Shown here: piece after piece, positions 1 through 9,215 of the stretch
How the letters are laid out: each line of letters begins with the position of its first letter
Numbering within the stretch: the stretch's first letter is position 1
Source of the DNA: Priapulus caudatus
Taxonomy: Eukaryota > Priapulida > Priapulimorpha > Priapulimorphida > Priapulidae
Assembly (NCBI RefSeq): GCF_000485595.1
Contig: NW_014577106.1
Location: 450,025-470,465 of the forward strand
DNA: 20,441 nt
Reading direction: 5' to 3'
Notes under the pieces: model-generated
The model's input: the letters and a program-made list of their open reading frames with translations, nothing else
Databases searched by the model: none
What the model was told of the DNA's origin: nothing
Program-made: the position numbers and the translations under genes

Positions 1-33
<33 letters not shown>

Positions 34-86
34 TGTATGGGCGTGTGTTTGTGTGCGCGTGCGTGCGTGTGCGTGCGTCGGCGTGG
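1..86. repeat. (GT)n microsatellite, degrading to GTGC
   Basis: An uninterrupted GT run of 26 bases opens the window and passes through TATG and GCGTGC variants before ending near 86. It probably continues to the left of the window. Alternating purine-pyrimidine DNA of this type can adopt Z-form. No gene is associated with it. Confidence 0.95.
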
Positions 87-835
87 CAGATTTTAAAGAA
101 AACGTAACATCCAATCTCCGCTATCTATACTGACAAGTAATATCGAGTAAAAAGAGGCGATTCTTGATCCGCGATGATTGAATCTTACGACGGATTGTCG
201 CGCGTGTTGCCGCTGTATTATAAGTCAATCTGCCCTACCGACGCAACCGTGTCGGGGGACACCTCCGGCGTAAGGTGTTTACTGCGCGCGAAAACGTAGT
301 TCTCATCGCCTTCTCGTCTTCACACGATATTCTACGAGTTTTTGTCCGGATTTCTTTTCCGAAATATCCGGCGTCAATTCTGCTTTGCTGAGCTTGTTAT
401 CTGTGTTGTCGACTTCGTTAGCTGTCACGTGTTCGACGATTGTCGGCCACCATTTTGTATACGCATTTCGATTGTGAACCTCACGACCTTTTAGAATGTG
501 AAGGTCGGGCCGATGATGACTTGCCAACGGGAATATTTCTGTGAGAACAACGTAAATAGAATGAGAAATTCTAACGAAATGAAAGTTATTCTTGGCGCAC
601 TTGACCTTATGTTGTCATGACATTATAGGGGAGACATTCTAACATGCATGCGAATGACTCATCCTTCCCTGTCTTGTTCGTAAAATAACAAATGGCCCGA
701 GGATCATATGTTGCATCCACGTAGCATACCTATTATATCATATATATAAAACGATCACCATAAACACTCACAACGCGTTGCCCGCCCCGCCAATCTGCCT
801 CCTATTACACTGCATCTAACTATTCACGTGACGGT
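87..835. other. Unique sequence around the candidate exon
   Basis: This is mixed-composition, non-repetitive DNA. Apart from the candidate exon at 303-538 I see no gene, RNA or transposon end. A short AT-rich TATATA patch lies near 735-748. Confidence 0.6.
303..538 (-). CDS. Possible 3'-terminal coding exon, unknown protein
   Basis: On the minus strand an open frame of 77 codons runs from about 538 to a TGA stop at 303-305. No suitable ATG opens it. Immediately upstream (about 539-570, read on the minus strand) is a pyrimidine-rich stretch ending in TTCTCACAG, a good 3' splice acceptor, which would make this an internal-to-terminal exon starting in phase 2. The peptide is hydrophilic, not low-complexity, and rich in Lys, Arg, Glu and Asp; it includes KWWPTIVEHV and ends in a basic VKTRRR tail. 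I do not recognise the family. No AATAAA signal is visible in the 300 bases downstream, and no upstream exon could be identified. It could be a real gene end, a decayed transposon exon or chance; it is the only non-repetitive frame in 1-5200 that reads like protein. Confidence 0.25.
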
Positions 836-944
836 ATCATTATTAATATTAATATTAATATTATTATTATTATTGCTGTTGTTGTTGTTGTGTTTGTTGA
901 TATTCCTATGAATATTGATAATATTATTATTATTATTATTATCG
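836..944. repeat. (ATT)n / (GTT)n trinucleotide repeat
   Basis: Two ATT-rich runs (about 838-876 and 923-942) flank a GTT run and a short interrupted segment. It is very AT-rich and has no coding signal. Confidence 0.9.
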
Positions 945-1654
945 ACGTGATGTTTTGTGAGACATGTTTTAGGGCGTTGTAAATGAAATATTTATGTCAC
1001 AGTAGCAGTAATGAGCGCATACGTTTGATAGCCAGCGAGCAGCTGCGCCCTGCCTTGACGACTCGTGTTTTATTTACCTAATGTTGCTCTGTGTTACAAT
1101 GTGTGCATCAACATTTTACCCTTGAGTTCTTGTACGCTAGTAGCGGTCGTTCGAACGCTTCTACTAGCATCTCTTCGACCAGGAAAATGCTCTCTCCTGG
1201 TAACGTAGCGCAAATTGGCCTCTCTGTGGTGCACATAGTTGCTGTGGTGGCGGTTCAAACATGGCCGCTATATAGCGATTCCCTCGATCGTCAGTGCAAG
1301 GTTAGGAGAATGACGGGAAATAGCGTAATATCGCCGAGAAATTGACGTTATATCACACATTCTAATGAATACGTTAGACCGGCGATATGAAAATAAACCA
1401 CGAACAAAATTATTGTTAGATTTCGTCTAGAATAGCAAATATCACAACGCCGTTGAATGAAATGTAAATTGCATCTCATTGCTACAATACGGTGTTACAG
1501 TATGCGCACTGAACAAAATTCTTCCCTGATGTACTGTTATGTGCTAAGGGCCTGCATGGCGAATACAATATTTGCCACCTGCTGTATGTATCCTGGGACA
1601 CAGAAAAGATATAGCGCAGATATAGAAAGATACAGAGTCAGATAGTCATAGACA
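945..1654. other. Unique sequence, no gene seen
   Basis: Non-repetitive DNA. An open frame at 1091-1345 (84 codons) and a shorter one at 1457-1645 show no recognisable motif or supporting splice or start context, so they are treated as chance frames. Confidence 0.55.
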
Positions 1655-1858
1655 GCCAGACGAGGGAGGGAAGGGATGCAGAAAGGTTGAGAAGAAAGTG
1701 GGAGAGAGACAGACAGACAAAATGACACAGAGAGAGGTACCGAGAGAAAGGGGGAGAGAGAGAAGCAAATAGAGAGGGCGGATCCAAGGGAGAGAAATAG
1801 ACAGAGAGAATGAAACATGCAGAGAGCTAGAGCGCCCAAGCAGGAGCATGGAGAGAGA

Positions 1859-1906
<48 letters not shown>

Positions 1907-1926
1907 AGAGGGGGAGAGAATGCATG
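1655..1926. repeat. GA-rich polypurine tract
   Basis: About 270 bases are almost entirely purine on the plus strand, with a near-pure (GA)n core at 1851-1903. The minus-strand frame across it is Ser/Leu repeat only and is not a gene. Mirror-symmetric polypurine DNA of this kind can form triplex (H-) DNA. Confidence 0.95.
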
Positions 1927-2097
1927 GCGAGGAGGGAGGATTAAATGCAATAATATAAGGTATTGCACGTATCTGTGACGTTAATTATTCGGCTTCACGT
2001 TATTTGGCCTATAATTACAATTTATAGATTATGTTCCGCGGACTCACTCATTGCTTTGATTCAGCGAGGCTTACACAGTTAGGCTTGCAAGCACATG
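1927..2097. other. Unique AT-rich spacer
   Basis: A short non-repetitive spacer between the GA tract and the trinucleotide block. No feature was identified. Confidence 0.6.
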
Positions 2098-3022
2098 CTG
2101 ACTTGCGGCTGCTGCTGCTTGCTGCTGGCTGACTGGGCTATCTACTACATACTACTACTGTCTGCTGCTAACTACCTACATACTACTACTACTACTAACT
2201 ACTAAGCTTACCTCTACTACTACTACTACTACTACGGAGGAGTAAGATAATATAGGATCTATATTATTCTTACTCGCTGCTACTACTAACTCACTTACTA
2301 CTACTACTACACCTACTACTCATACTACTACTACTACTACTATCTGCTGCTGCTGCTTGCGACTACTGCTGCTGCTACTGCGATTTTCCCTCGCACTGCG
2401 TCCGGCCTGCTGCACTACTGCTGCTGCTGCTGCTGCTACTACTACTACTACTACTTCCTAACCTACTACTACTTACCAATATATAACTACTCTCACATAC
2501 TCCATTATCGTGACCTGTCCGCTGCTGCTCTAGCTACACACTACTTGCTGACGCTGTGCTGCTACTCCCCGCTGCAACAGTGCTGCTGCTCTACTTACTA
2601 CTACTGCCTACTGCCTCCCGCTGGCTGCTACAGAGTGAGTGCTCGCTGCCTACTACTATGCTGCTCGCTGCTTAGCTGCTTACTACTACTACATACTACT
2701 ACTAACTACTACTACTACTACTTGGTCCTGCTGCTGCTGCTGCCACGCTGCTGCTGCTGCATGCATAACTGCTGCTGCTGCTCTTCTACCTACTGCTGCC
2801 CCGGCCGGACGCGGCTGCTACTACTCACTGACTATTACTACTGACTACTACTACTAGCTACCACTACTACTACGCCTACTACTGACTACTGCTGCTTGCT
2901 GCTGGATGCTGCTACTGCTGGCTGCTGCTGCTGCTACTACTACTGCTGCTGCTCGCTGCTGCTGCTACTACCTACTACTACTTACTGGCTGCTGCTGCTT
3001 GTTTTGTTGTTGTTGCTGCTGG
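2098..3022. repeat. Large composite TAC/TGC trinucleotide block
   Basis: About 925 bases are built from TAC and TGC triplets (GTA and GCA on the other strand), alternating in runs, with short interruptions such as an AT-rich island at 2243-2270 and a GC-rich segment near 2798-2815. The Tyr/Cys/Leu-rich translations are by-products of the triplets. The block grades into a GTT/GCT run and then a GC-rich edge at 3020-3045. It is the longest tract in the window of a triplet class that recurs in six or more other places. Confidence 0.95.
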
Positions 3023-3309
3023 CGGGGCCCGCCCCCCCGCCGCACTTGAAGGCCAAGGCACTCACGGACCGCATTAAAAAGCGCCATCACTCAACAACCA
3101 ACTCAATGCTCATGCGAGTTAATTTGTCACGGCAGTTAACTATAATTATTATATGGCATTTATTGCTTCATGACTATGCTGCACGGATTTAAATACGGTT
3201 CAAGTTACGCAAAATCCTAAATTGTTGAAGTGTACGGTGTCAATATACGCAACAAATGTCTGTTAATTGATCCCCAACTTTAAAAGATCAAATTAGTATT
3301 AGATTTACA
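3023..3309. other. Unique sequence, no gene seen
   Basis: A GC-rich start (near 3024-3045) gives way to AT-rich DNA. No gene, RNA or transposon terminus was recognised. Confidence 0.5.
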
Positions 3310-3390
3310 CATACACACACATTTTTCAAGCGCACAGCATGCACTCGGACCACACGCACACACACATGCGCAACGAACGCTACATGCACT
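3310..3390. repeat. Cryptic CA-rich repeat
   Basis: Short interrupted (CA)n runs occur at 3310-3322 and 3352-3368, with CGCA variants around them. This is weak low-complexity DNA rather than a long pure array. Confidence 0.7.
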
Positions 3391-3418
3391 CCCAAGCGCG
3401 TTGCCCTCAGAAAACAGA

Positions 3419-3460
3419 TTCCCCTCTCTTTCGGCTCTCTCTCTGCTGCTCTCTTCTCGC

Positions 3461-3498
<38 letters not shown>

Positions 3499-3580
3499 GT
3501 CTTCCTCTCTCTCTCTCTCGCTTCTCTCTCTTCGCTCATCTCGTCTCTCTCTCCTCTCTGCTTCGCTCTCGCTCTCTCCC
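3419..3580. repeat. (CT)n polypyrimidine tract
   Basis: Nearly all bases are C or T, with several CT runs (3467-3498 and 3508-3520 are the cleanest). Ser/Leu-rich and Arg/Glu-rich translations on the two strands come from the repeat. Confidence 0.95.
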
Positions 3581-3652
3581 TGTTTCACCCGAACATACGC
3601 ATATAGGCAGCCACCTGTGCTTTATTACGCACGCTGACTACGTATATGATGC

Positions 3653-3662
3653 ATATATATAG

Positions 3663-3692
<30 letters not shown>
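3653..3692. repeat. (TA)n microsatellite with CA tail
   Basis: An almost pure TA run, interrupted once by AGTA, ends in a short ACACACA. Confidence 0.95.
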
Positions 3693-3694
<2 letters not shown>

Positions 3695-3984
3695 GACGCT
3701 ATTTTACAGACGTTTCATAGCCGTAAACGTGCTCGTAAATTTTAACAATAAAAGAGAGTGAATAATGAATATTTCACCGCGCGCTATCGGTACCCGCCCG
3801 TAGCTGCGTTAACACACCCGGCAGGTGGCGCTACAGGCCATTTCACGTACTCAGCAGGTGCTACTAAATACAGCCACTGTCTGAACGTTATTATAGCTAC
3901 ACATACACGCGCATTGTGATATGTTTGAGCGTTCGCACATACCGGAAGCAACCTGCGTAGCTTACAAGCCTTCTCCAGCTGCCT
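3693..3984. other. Unique sequence with a CTCF-like motif
   Basis: Non-repetitive DNA with no gene seen. CCGGCAGGTGGCGC at 3818-3831 matches the bilaterian CTCF core consensus at 13 of 14 degenerate positions, but about 0.3 such near-matches are expected by chance in a window this size, so the site is only suggestive. Confidence 0.45.
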
Positions 3985-4225
3985 GTATAGTACCTACACG
4001 CACACAGGCGCACGCACGCCCACACGCGCTCACACATGCATGCACGCACACACGCGCGAAATCGCTTATGCGCGCCCACACGCACTCATGTGCTCATACC
4101 TGCACATACACGCACACACATGAACACACACACACGCACACACATGGACACAAACACACGCACGCGCGCACTAATACCCACACACAGGCACACACAGGCA
4201 CGCACATACACGCGCGCGCGCAGGA
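3985..4225. repeat. CA / CGCA cryptic repeat
   Basis: About 240 bases of mixed CACA, CGCA and CACG units end in a CGCGCGCGC run near 4210-4220. The His/Thr-rich translation is artefactual. Confidence 0.92.
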
Positions 4226-4454
4226 CACGATTTAGGGAAGATGGATCTATGGATCGTATGTATGGGAGACACATATTATTGACATATAGATACCGTTATA
4301 CACAGGTAACTTACCGTATAAGCGTATGCGCACAAATTACGTACGCGTTTACGCAACACGGTGGACAATAACGCAGGTACACACAACAATACAGGTATGT
4401 TAAATATCTTCATCAATCGCTGCTTACCTGACACGAACACACGTGTGCCGCGTT
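4226..4454. other. Unique sequence, no gene seen
   Basis: A short non-repetitive spacer between the CA and TTC repeats. Nothing was recognised. Confidence 0.55.
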
Positions 4455-4533
4455 CTCCTCCTCCTCCACTTCTTCCTGCTCCTGCTCCTCCTCCTCTTCC
4501 TCTTCTTCTTCTTCTTCTTCTTCTTCTTCTTTA

Positions 4534-4565
<32 letters not shown>

Positions 4566-4619
4566 TTCTTCTTCTTCTTCCTCCTCCTCCTTCTCCGCCC
4601 CCTCTGTTTCCTCCTTCTG
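4455..4619. repeat. (TTC)n / (CTC)n trinucleotide repeat
   Basis: CTC and TCC triplets at the edges surround a long TTC core (about 4500-4580). GAA/TTC tracts can form triplex DNA. Poly-Phe, poly-Leu and poly-Pro frames here have no meaning. Confidence 0.95.
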
Positions 4620-5213
4620 CTATAGGAGGTAGGCAGATGCCTTTGACTTCAGTGCAATATCTTTCACACACGTTAGCTTCCTGCTGTTTCTCACGTGTGG
4701 CTGATAGCTGCGTGAGTCACTGCGTGCGTCCCGCACACCTTTCATATATTTCCCTGAGGGTCCGCTTTTTCACCGCGCCGTTACTGTGATTTTACGTCCG
4801 TTACCGCGCGAGCGTGTGTCTGTATAGTACTATGACTAGTAGTAGTAATAGTTGTAGGAGCTCGTTCACTACACAGCCGCAGCGTGCGATGCCAGCCGCA
4901 GCAGTGGTGCGTTGCTGAGGCCCCTCGCTTCTTGTCACAGCGCTGCATGTGTTGCTGCGTCAGCGATCGAGTATGCGCAGAGAAAACGAGAGGGAGGGAG
5001 TGTAAGTGAGTGAGCGAACGAGCGCGCGTCGAGTATTGGCAGTGACGGTTTGAACGGTCGCTGCCCCGGCTAGCGCAGCTGCTGCTGCTACTACTGCTAC
5101 TACTGCCGCTCAAACAAAGAGCATCAAGATGCGGGCTAAGTGGGGCTGCCAGGGTCGGTGGCGCTGTTTCTTACCATCACTAGGAGGAGGGCGGTGAGGG
5201 AAAGGTTAGGGGA
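4620..5213. other. Unique sequence with a small GCT patch
   Basis: Mostly non-repetitive, moderately GC-rich DNA with a purine-rich stretch at 4980-5030 and a short GCT/ACT trinucleotide patch at 5077-5107. No gene, promoter or RNA could be supported. Confidence 0.5.
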
Positions 5214-5221
5214 GTGGGGTG
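5214..5221. repeat. Left target-site duplication of foldback element
   Basis: GTGGGGTG directly abuts the left terminus. It matches the right flank at 6058-6065 except for the first base. Confidence 0.65.
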
Positions 5222-6057
5222 CAAGAGTAGATAATAACACAAAAGTTACACACCCGATTTCCGCATTTTTAACCGATTTTTCTCATCAAAATTTGCCACC
5301 AATAAAGAAGCAAGTGTATACGTTTCTCAGCTTATGATGACCACTAATCACTCAGCTTCGTGGTACTGATATTCGTTTACATATATTTGCTAGCGTATTG
5401 CTGTAAATCGTAATCTTGCACGAGCTGAATTCGCACAATTTACCGCTATTGTGTAGAGGTATTAAGCCAAAATTTGAAGCTATAGTGGCGCCAATATTTA
5501 GCAACGGACTGTTTCCAAATCATTCGTGCCCCGATAGGGTTGAGAGACAATATAAATTTCGACTTTTGATCTCGTGAGGAACCGCGAGACGCGCTCAGTT
5601 ATTGTGATCGCAACACAAGAAATTGACTTACTATCTTACATAAGTAATAATACAATAATAACAATGTTCTCTGTAGTAGTTTGCAGTAAGTATCACGTTA
5701 CGCACGCGCAGGTAATCAAGTACATTAAACCCCTATCGGAGCACGAATGATTTGGAAACAGTCCGTTGCTAAATATTGGCGCCACTATAGCTTCAAATTT
5801 TGGCTTAACACCTCTACACAATAGCGGTAAATTGTGCGAATTCAGCTCGTGCAAGATTACGATTTACAGCAATACGCTGGCAAATATAATATGTAAACGA
5901 ATATCAGTACCACGAAGGTGAGTGATTAGTTGTCATAATAAGCTGAGAAACGTATACACTTGCTTCTTTATTGGTGGCAAATTTTGATAAGAAAAATCGG
6001 TTAAAAATGATTATCCGGGAATCGGGTGTGTAACTCTTGTGTTATTATCTACTCTTG
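5222..6057. mobile_element. Foldback/MITE-like element, probably hAT-type
   Basis: Positions 5222-5541 are repeated in reverse complement at about 5729-6057, giving inverted arms of roughly 320-330 bp around a 187-bp unique spacer. The arms agree at about 95% by eye, differing mainly by substitutions plus a few small indels. The ends read CAAGAGTAGATAATAACAC inward from each side. Outside them lies an 8-bp pair, GTGGGGTG (5214-5221) and TTGGGGTG (6058-6065), matching at 7 of 8 positions and acting as a target-site duplication. An 8-bp duplication and CA-initial termini are typical of the hAT superfamily. No transposase is encoded, so it is non-autonomous. A purely structural foldback element of another superfamily is the alternative. 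Confidence 0.8.
5542..5728. other. Unique spacer inside the foldback element
   Basis: A non-palindromic 187-bp loop between the two arms. It carries a TATAAA at about 5551 and ATAATAACA-rich sequence but no open frame of note. It may be remnant internal sequence of the parent transposon. Confidence 0.6.
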
Positions 6058-6065
6058 TTGGGGTG
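6058..6065. repeat. Right target-site duplication of foldback element
   Basis: TTGGGGTG directly abuts the right terminus. The partner is at 5214-5221. Confidence 0.65.
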
Positions 6066-6143
6066 GGAATGTCATGGAGAGCGGATAACAGGAAGCGTGA
6101 TGGAAGGGAGAGAAGTGGGAGGAATGAGGGAGGTGGGAAGAAG
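6066..6143. other. Purine-rich segment beside the foldback element
   Basis: G/A-rich but not a clean repeat. It leads from the right target-site duplication into the trinucleotide tract. The palindrome becomes detectable here, at 6126. Confidence 0.6.
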
Positions 6144-6353
6144 TGAAGCAGTAGCAGTAGCAGCAGCAGTAGCAGTAGCAGCTAGTAGCAGCAGTAGTAG
6201 TGGCAGCAGCAGCAGCAGCAGCAACAGCAGTAGTAGCAGTAACAGCAGTAGCATGCAGCAGCAGCAGCAGTAGCAGCAGTAGCAGCAGCAGTAGCAGCAG
6301 CAGTAGCAGCAGTAGCAAATAGCAGCAGCAGTAGCAGCATCAGTAGCAGCAGG
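6144..6353. repeat. GCA/GTA trinucleotide tract (left arm)
   Basis: About 210 bases of GCA and GTA triplets with little interruption. Gln- and Ser-rich frames are by-products. The mirror copy is at 20205-20420. Confidence 0.95.
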
Positions 6354-6493
6354 TCGGTTAACCAACAACAATCAATAACGTAAGCAGGTAGTCAGTCTGT
6401 GCCGCAGCGAAGCGTCAGACGTGTAACAACAGCGCTCCTACTGCGTGGTAAATCAAACGGTGTATCAAGGGACATTGGCGTACGAAATATATT

Positions 6494-6672
6494 CTCTCCG
6501 CCTCTTTCCGTCTCTCTCATGCTCTCTTTATTTCTCTCTCTCGCTTCAATTTTTCATGCCTTCTCCCGTCTCTTTATCTCCCGCTCTCCGTTTCTTGCAC
6601 TCTCTCACCCGGCCTCTCTGCATGCCATGCACTCTTCCCCTTCTTCACCTCTCTCTCCCCTCTCCCTTTTCC
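6494..6672. repeat. CT-rich polypyrimidine tract (left arm)
   Basis: An imperfect pyrimidine-rich stretch with many TCTCTC runs. The mirror copy is the GA-rich stretch at 19875-20050. Confidence 0.9.
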
Positions 6673-7148
6673 GCCCTAATGCATGGGATAGACTCTAAAG
6701 GAATATGAAGCACACTCGATCCACTATCTCGACTATGAAGTGCCAAGGAGAGCGAATTCCCGCGAATTTATTATAATACACCGGCGAGGTACGTGAAGGG
6801 GAGTCGGAGTCGAGACAGTCTGGCGTGGTAGACGAGAGAGTGTGAGTTGCAGACGAGAGAACGAACGAGTTCTCTGAAGCGCATAAAAGGTTGATGACAT
6901 CGTAGTAAAGGCTTGATGAGACGCTGTGCGCTACTCTCACACATTACGCATCTGCATTTATTTGCTAGCTGCTAACTTAAGAGCTAGCCGAATGCAGGGA
7001 CAAAGAAAGGAAGACGGTCAATTTGTTTGTAATCAATATGTGTGCTGCCGCCTTTATAGGTCGAGTCCTTTAGCACAGAGCGAGTGCAACCGTATAAGTG
7101 CCGCACGGGTGCGATACCGTAAACACAAAAATTAGTGAGTGTTAGCAG
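6673..7148. other. Unique sequence, best-conserved part of the arms
   Basis: Non-repetitive DNA matching 19396-19874 in reverse complement, including a 106-bp identical stretch at 6721-6826 and about 70 further identical bases near 6948-7015. No gene is recognised; frames here are not maintained in the other copy. Confidence 0.7.
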
Positions 7149-7242
7149 TACACGCGCACGGACGCACGCACGCACACACGCACGCACGCACGCGCACACA
7201 GACACAGACACACGTACGCGCACACGCGTGCACGCACCCACG

Positions 7243-7307
<65 letters not shown>

Positions 7308-7510
7308 GCGCGTCGCGCGCGCGCGGCGCCGCGCGAGGTACACGGACACACGCGTACCACTGCAACTACAGCACAACACCCCCAACACACAACACAGCAC
7401 ACACACAAACACACACACAACACACAACAGTCAAGCACAGCGCACGACGACACTACCACCGCACACAACACACCACACACTACACAGCAAGACGGCCTGA
7501 CCGCACGCAC
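7149..7510. repeat. CA/CGCA repeat with pure (CA)n core and CG run (left arm)
   Basis: Interrupted CGCA/CACA units lead into an uninterrupted CA run at 7247-7305 (59 bases), then an alternating CG segment at 7305-7335, then degenerate CA-rich DNA to about 7510. The mirror copy is at 19067-19395, where the pure run is broken. This is strong Z-DNA-type sequence. Confidence 0.95.
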
Positions 7511-9054
7511 ACGGAGCACAGCATAACATGTCCATGATCATCGTACCCGGTAATAGTATACCTTGAACTAAACAAGAAGATTGGCGCGCTAATTCATGCT
7601 GTTGTTTGTTGTTTGAAACTCTTGTTTAATGTCAAGGTCAGCACTGCATCATGCCACCAGGTGAAATGTTACAGTGGCGCTGTATCACCCGCTCGTCGTA
7701 TCAGGTGTGCCCGCTACACAGATATATCCTGCTGACTCAGTATGTCCGCAACGCATCCCGTGTCTACCCATTTTTAAGTGTGTCCCCTCACTCAGATGCC
7801 CCGCCGCTTTAATCATGCGTTCCACGTATTCAAGTATGGCCCGCTCATTGAAGGGATCCCGCCAAATCATATCCCACATGATGGCCCACATCCACGCACG
7901 GCTGTGCTAATAATTAATGAAAATCTGTTATACTAGCTCCGATTTGAAACTATAACACTTGTTAGTCTTGCGCGATGTTTTTTCACGTAATCACGTTTAG
8001 GGTTGTTTTTACAATCAAGTACCACCCATTTTGTCTCAACGGGGGGAAAAAAAATGTTTATTTTGCTTTCGTGCAAATTTTTGTTGCTGTGTTGAAACAA
8101 GTTACATGTAAGGAATCTGATACAAATCTTGAGGCGTCAAGTTTTCAACTTTTCTTTTTATACATTAAAAAACATGCTCTATGAGTCAAAATAATTTGTC
8201 ATGGGTCCCGTGATATCGTACTGCTAGAAATAACATATAATTGCTCCTTGAGGTGGACGTAGAGATATGGTTTTGATGTGTGATTATGTGAAATAGCCAA
8301 TAATTATATATATATAGAAATAATACTAAATTAAATAATGTTTGATCTTTCTCAAGAGTAATGAAGAACAATGTTTTTAATTTTTCGGAGAGGGACACTT
8401 TTGACGGAATTCAAACTGACAATTAGTGCCAACGTCCAACTGGCTAAAACTGAGCGGAGTTGTCGACAAAGTGAATATTATAAGTTTGTAAGGATATATA
8501 TTAGTTGTTTTTACGGGAGAAAAACAATATTCATTGAGTAAAGGTCTACTGAACTCCTCTACGAATACTGAAATTCGGAGAGGACATTTTTTGCGGAATA
8601 TGCACCTCATTTGCCCATTACAGAAAGTCGGCAATTAATCATTAGTCACCAATCAACATCATATTACGGGGTATTCAGATTTTAAGCAATACTCATTTCC
8701 ATAGTGTTATTCTGATTTTTAATAATGCTTAATGGTTTGCTGTATGTCAGAAGACACACCGCTCAAGCATTAAAAAAAATCAGAGAGACATGCGACATAC
8801 TTACATATTTTGAAAAGTAAATGTGTTTCAAGCAGTTTCTTCGGCTGTTGTAGGTGAGGCTAACTAGTGCCAAATAATTGGCCCATATTCCATTTTTGAG
8901 GCCCACAATGTGGTTCATTACTTTACTGGCTCTTAATGACCTGATTGTAAAGACCATCCTTATTTTATAATTGAAATATTTTTCCTACGGTCCTACCACA
9001 AGAAGAGCAACAGTGATTGAGGCTCTGCTGGTGTAAGCACAATACATACACCAG
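7511..9054. other. AT-rich unique spacer, no gene supported (left arm)
   Basis: About 1.5 kb of mostly AT-rich, non-repetitive DNA. It matches 17532-19066 in reverse complement at something like 80-88% by eye, with many small indels. It contains a 19-bp-stem hairpin at 8712-8783 and two copies of a TTCGGAGAGGACA-like motif at 8382-8412 and 8573-8599. Open frames of 60-85 codons occur on both strands, but the mirror copy interrupts them. Confidence 0.6.
8712..8783. repeat. Small imperfect hairpin
   Basis: CTGATTTTTAATAATGCTT (8712-8730) pairs with AAGCATTAAAAAAAATCAG (8765-8783) across a 34-base loop. The same arrangement survives in the mirror copy near 17805-17875. It may be the end of a small decayed transposon. 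Confidence 0.5.
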
Positions 9055-9215
9055 ACACCCACACACACACGCACACACTAACCGGGCGCACGGCACGCAA
9101 CGCACGCACGGTCACGCCACACAGGTCGCACGCAACGGACACACGCACACACGCGCACGCACGCAACGCACGCACAGGCACGCACACACACACACACACA
9201 CAACACACACACACA
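9055..9215. repeat. CA/CGCA repeat (left arm)
   Basis: Interrupted CA, CGCA and ACGCAC units end in AACACACACACACAC and a short TA run. The mirror copy is the GT-rich tract at 17377-17531. Confidence 0.93.

Noticed and set aside
1-86. Telomere or subtelomere signal in the GT-rich start
   Set aside because: The unit is plain GT grading to GTGC, not a telomeric hexamer or heptamer.
1145-1275. Possible tRNA B-box-like GTTCGAAC and GGTTCAAAC sequences
   Set aside because: No matching A-box, acceptor stem or cloverleaf could be built around either.
1091-1345. An 84-codon plus-strand frame
   Set aside because: There is no recognisable motif, no splice or start context, and the length is within chance expectation.
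2545-3192. Cys/Tyr/Leu-rich frames that resemble cysteine-rich secreted peptides
   Set aside because: The composition follows directly from TAC and TGC triplets; no spaced cysteine framework survives outside the repeat.
6144-6353. CRISPR-like array in the regular triplet blocks
   Set aside because: The period is 3 bp with no spacers; it is a microsatellite.
7685-7891. Minus-strand 68-codon frame of natural-looking composition
   Set aside because: The mirror copy near 18700-18900 has several stops and shifts in the same frame, and no family is recognised.
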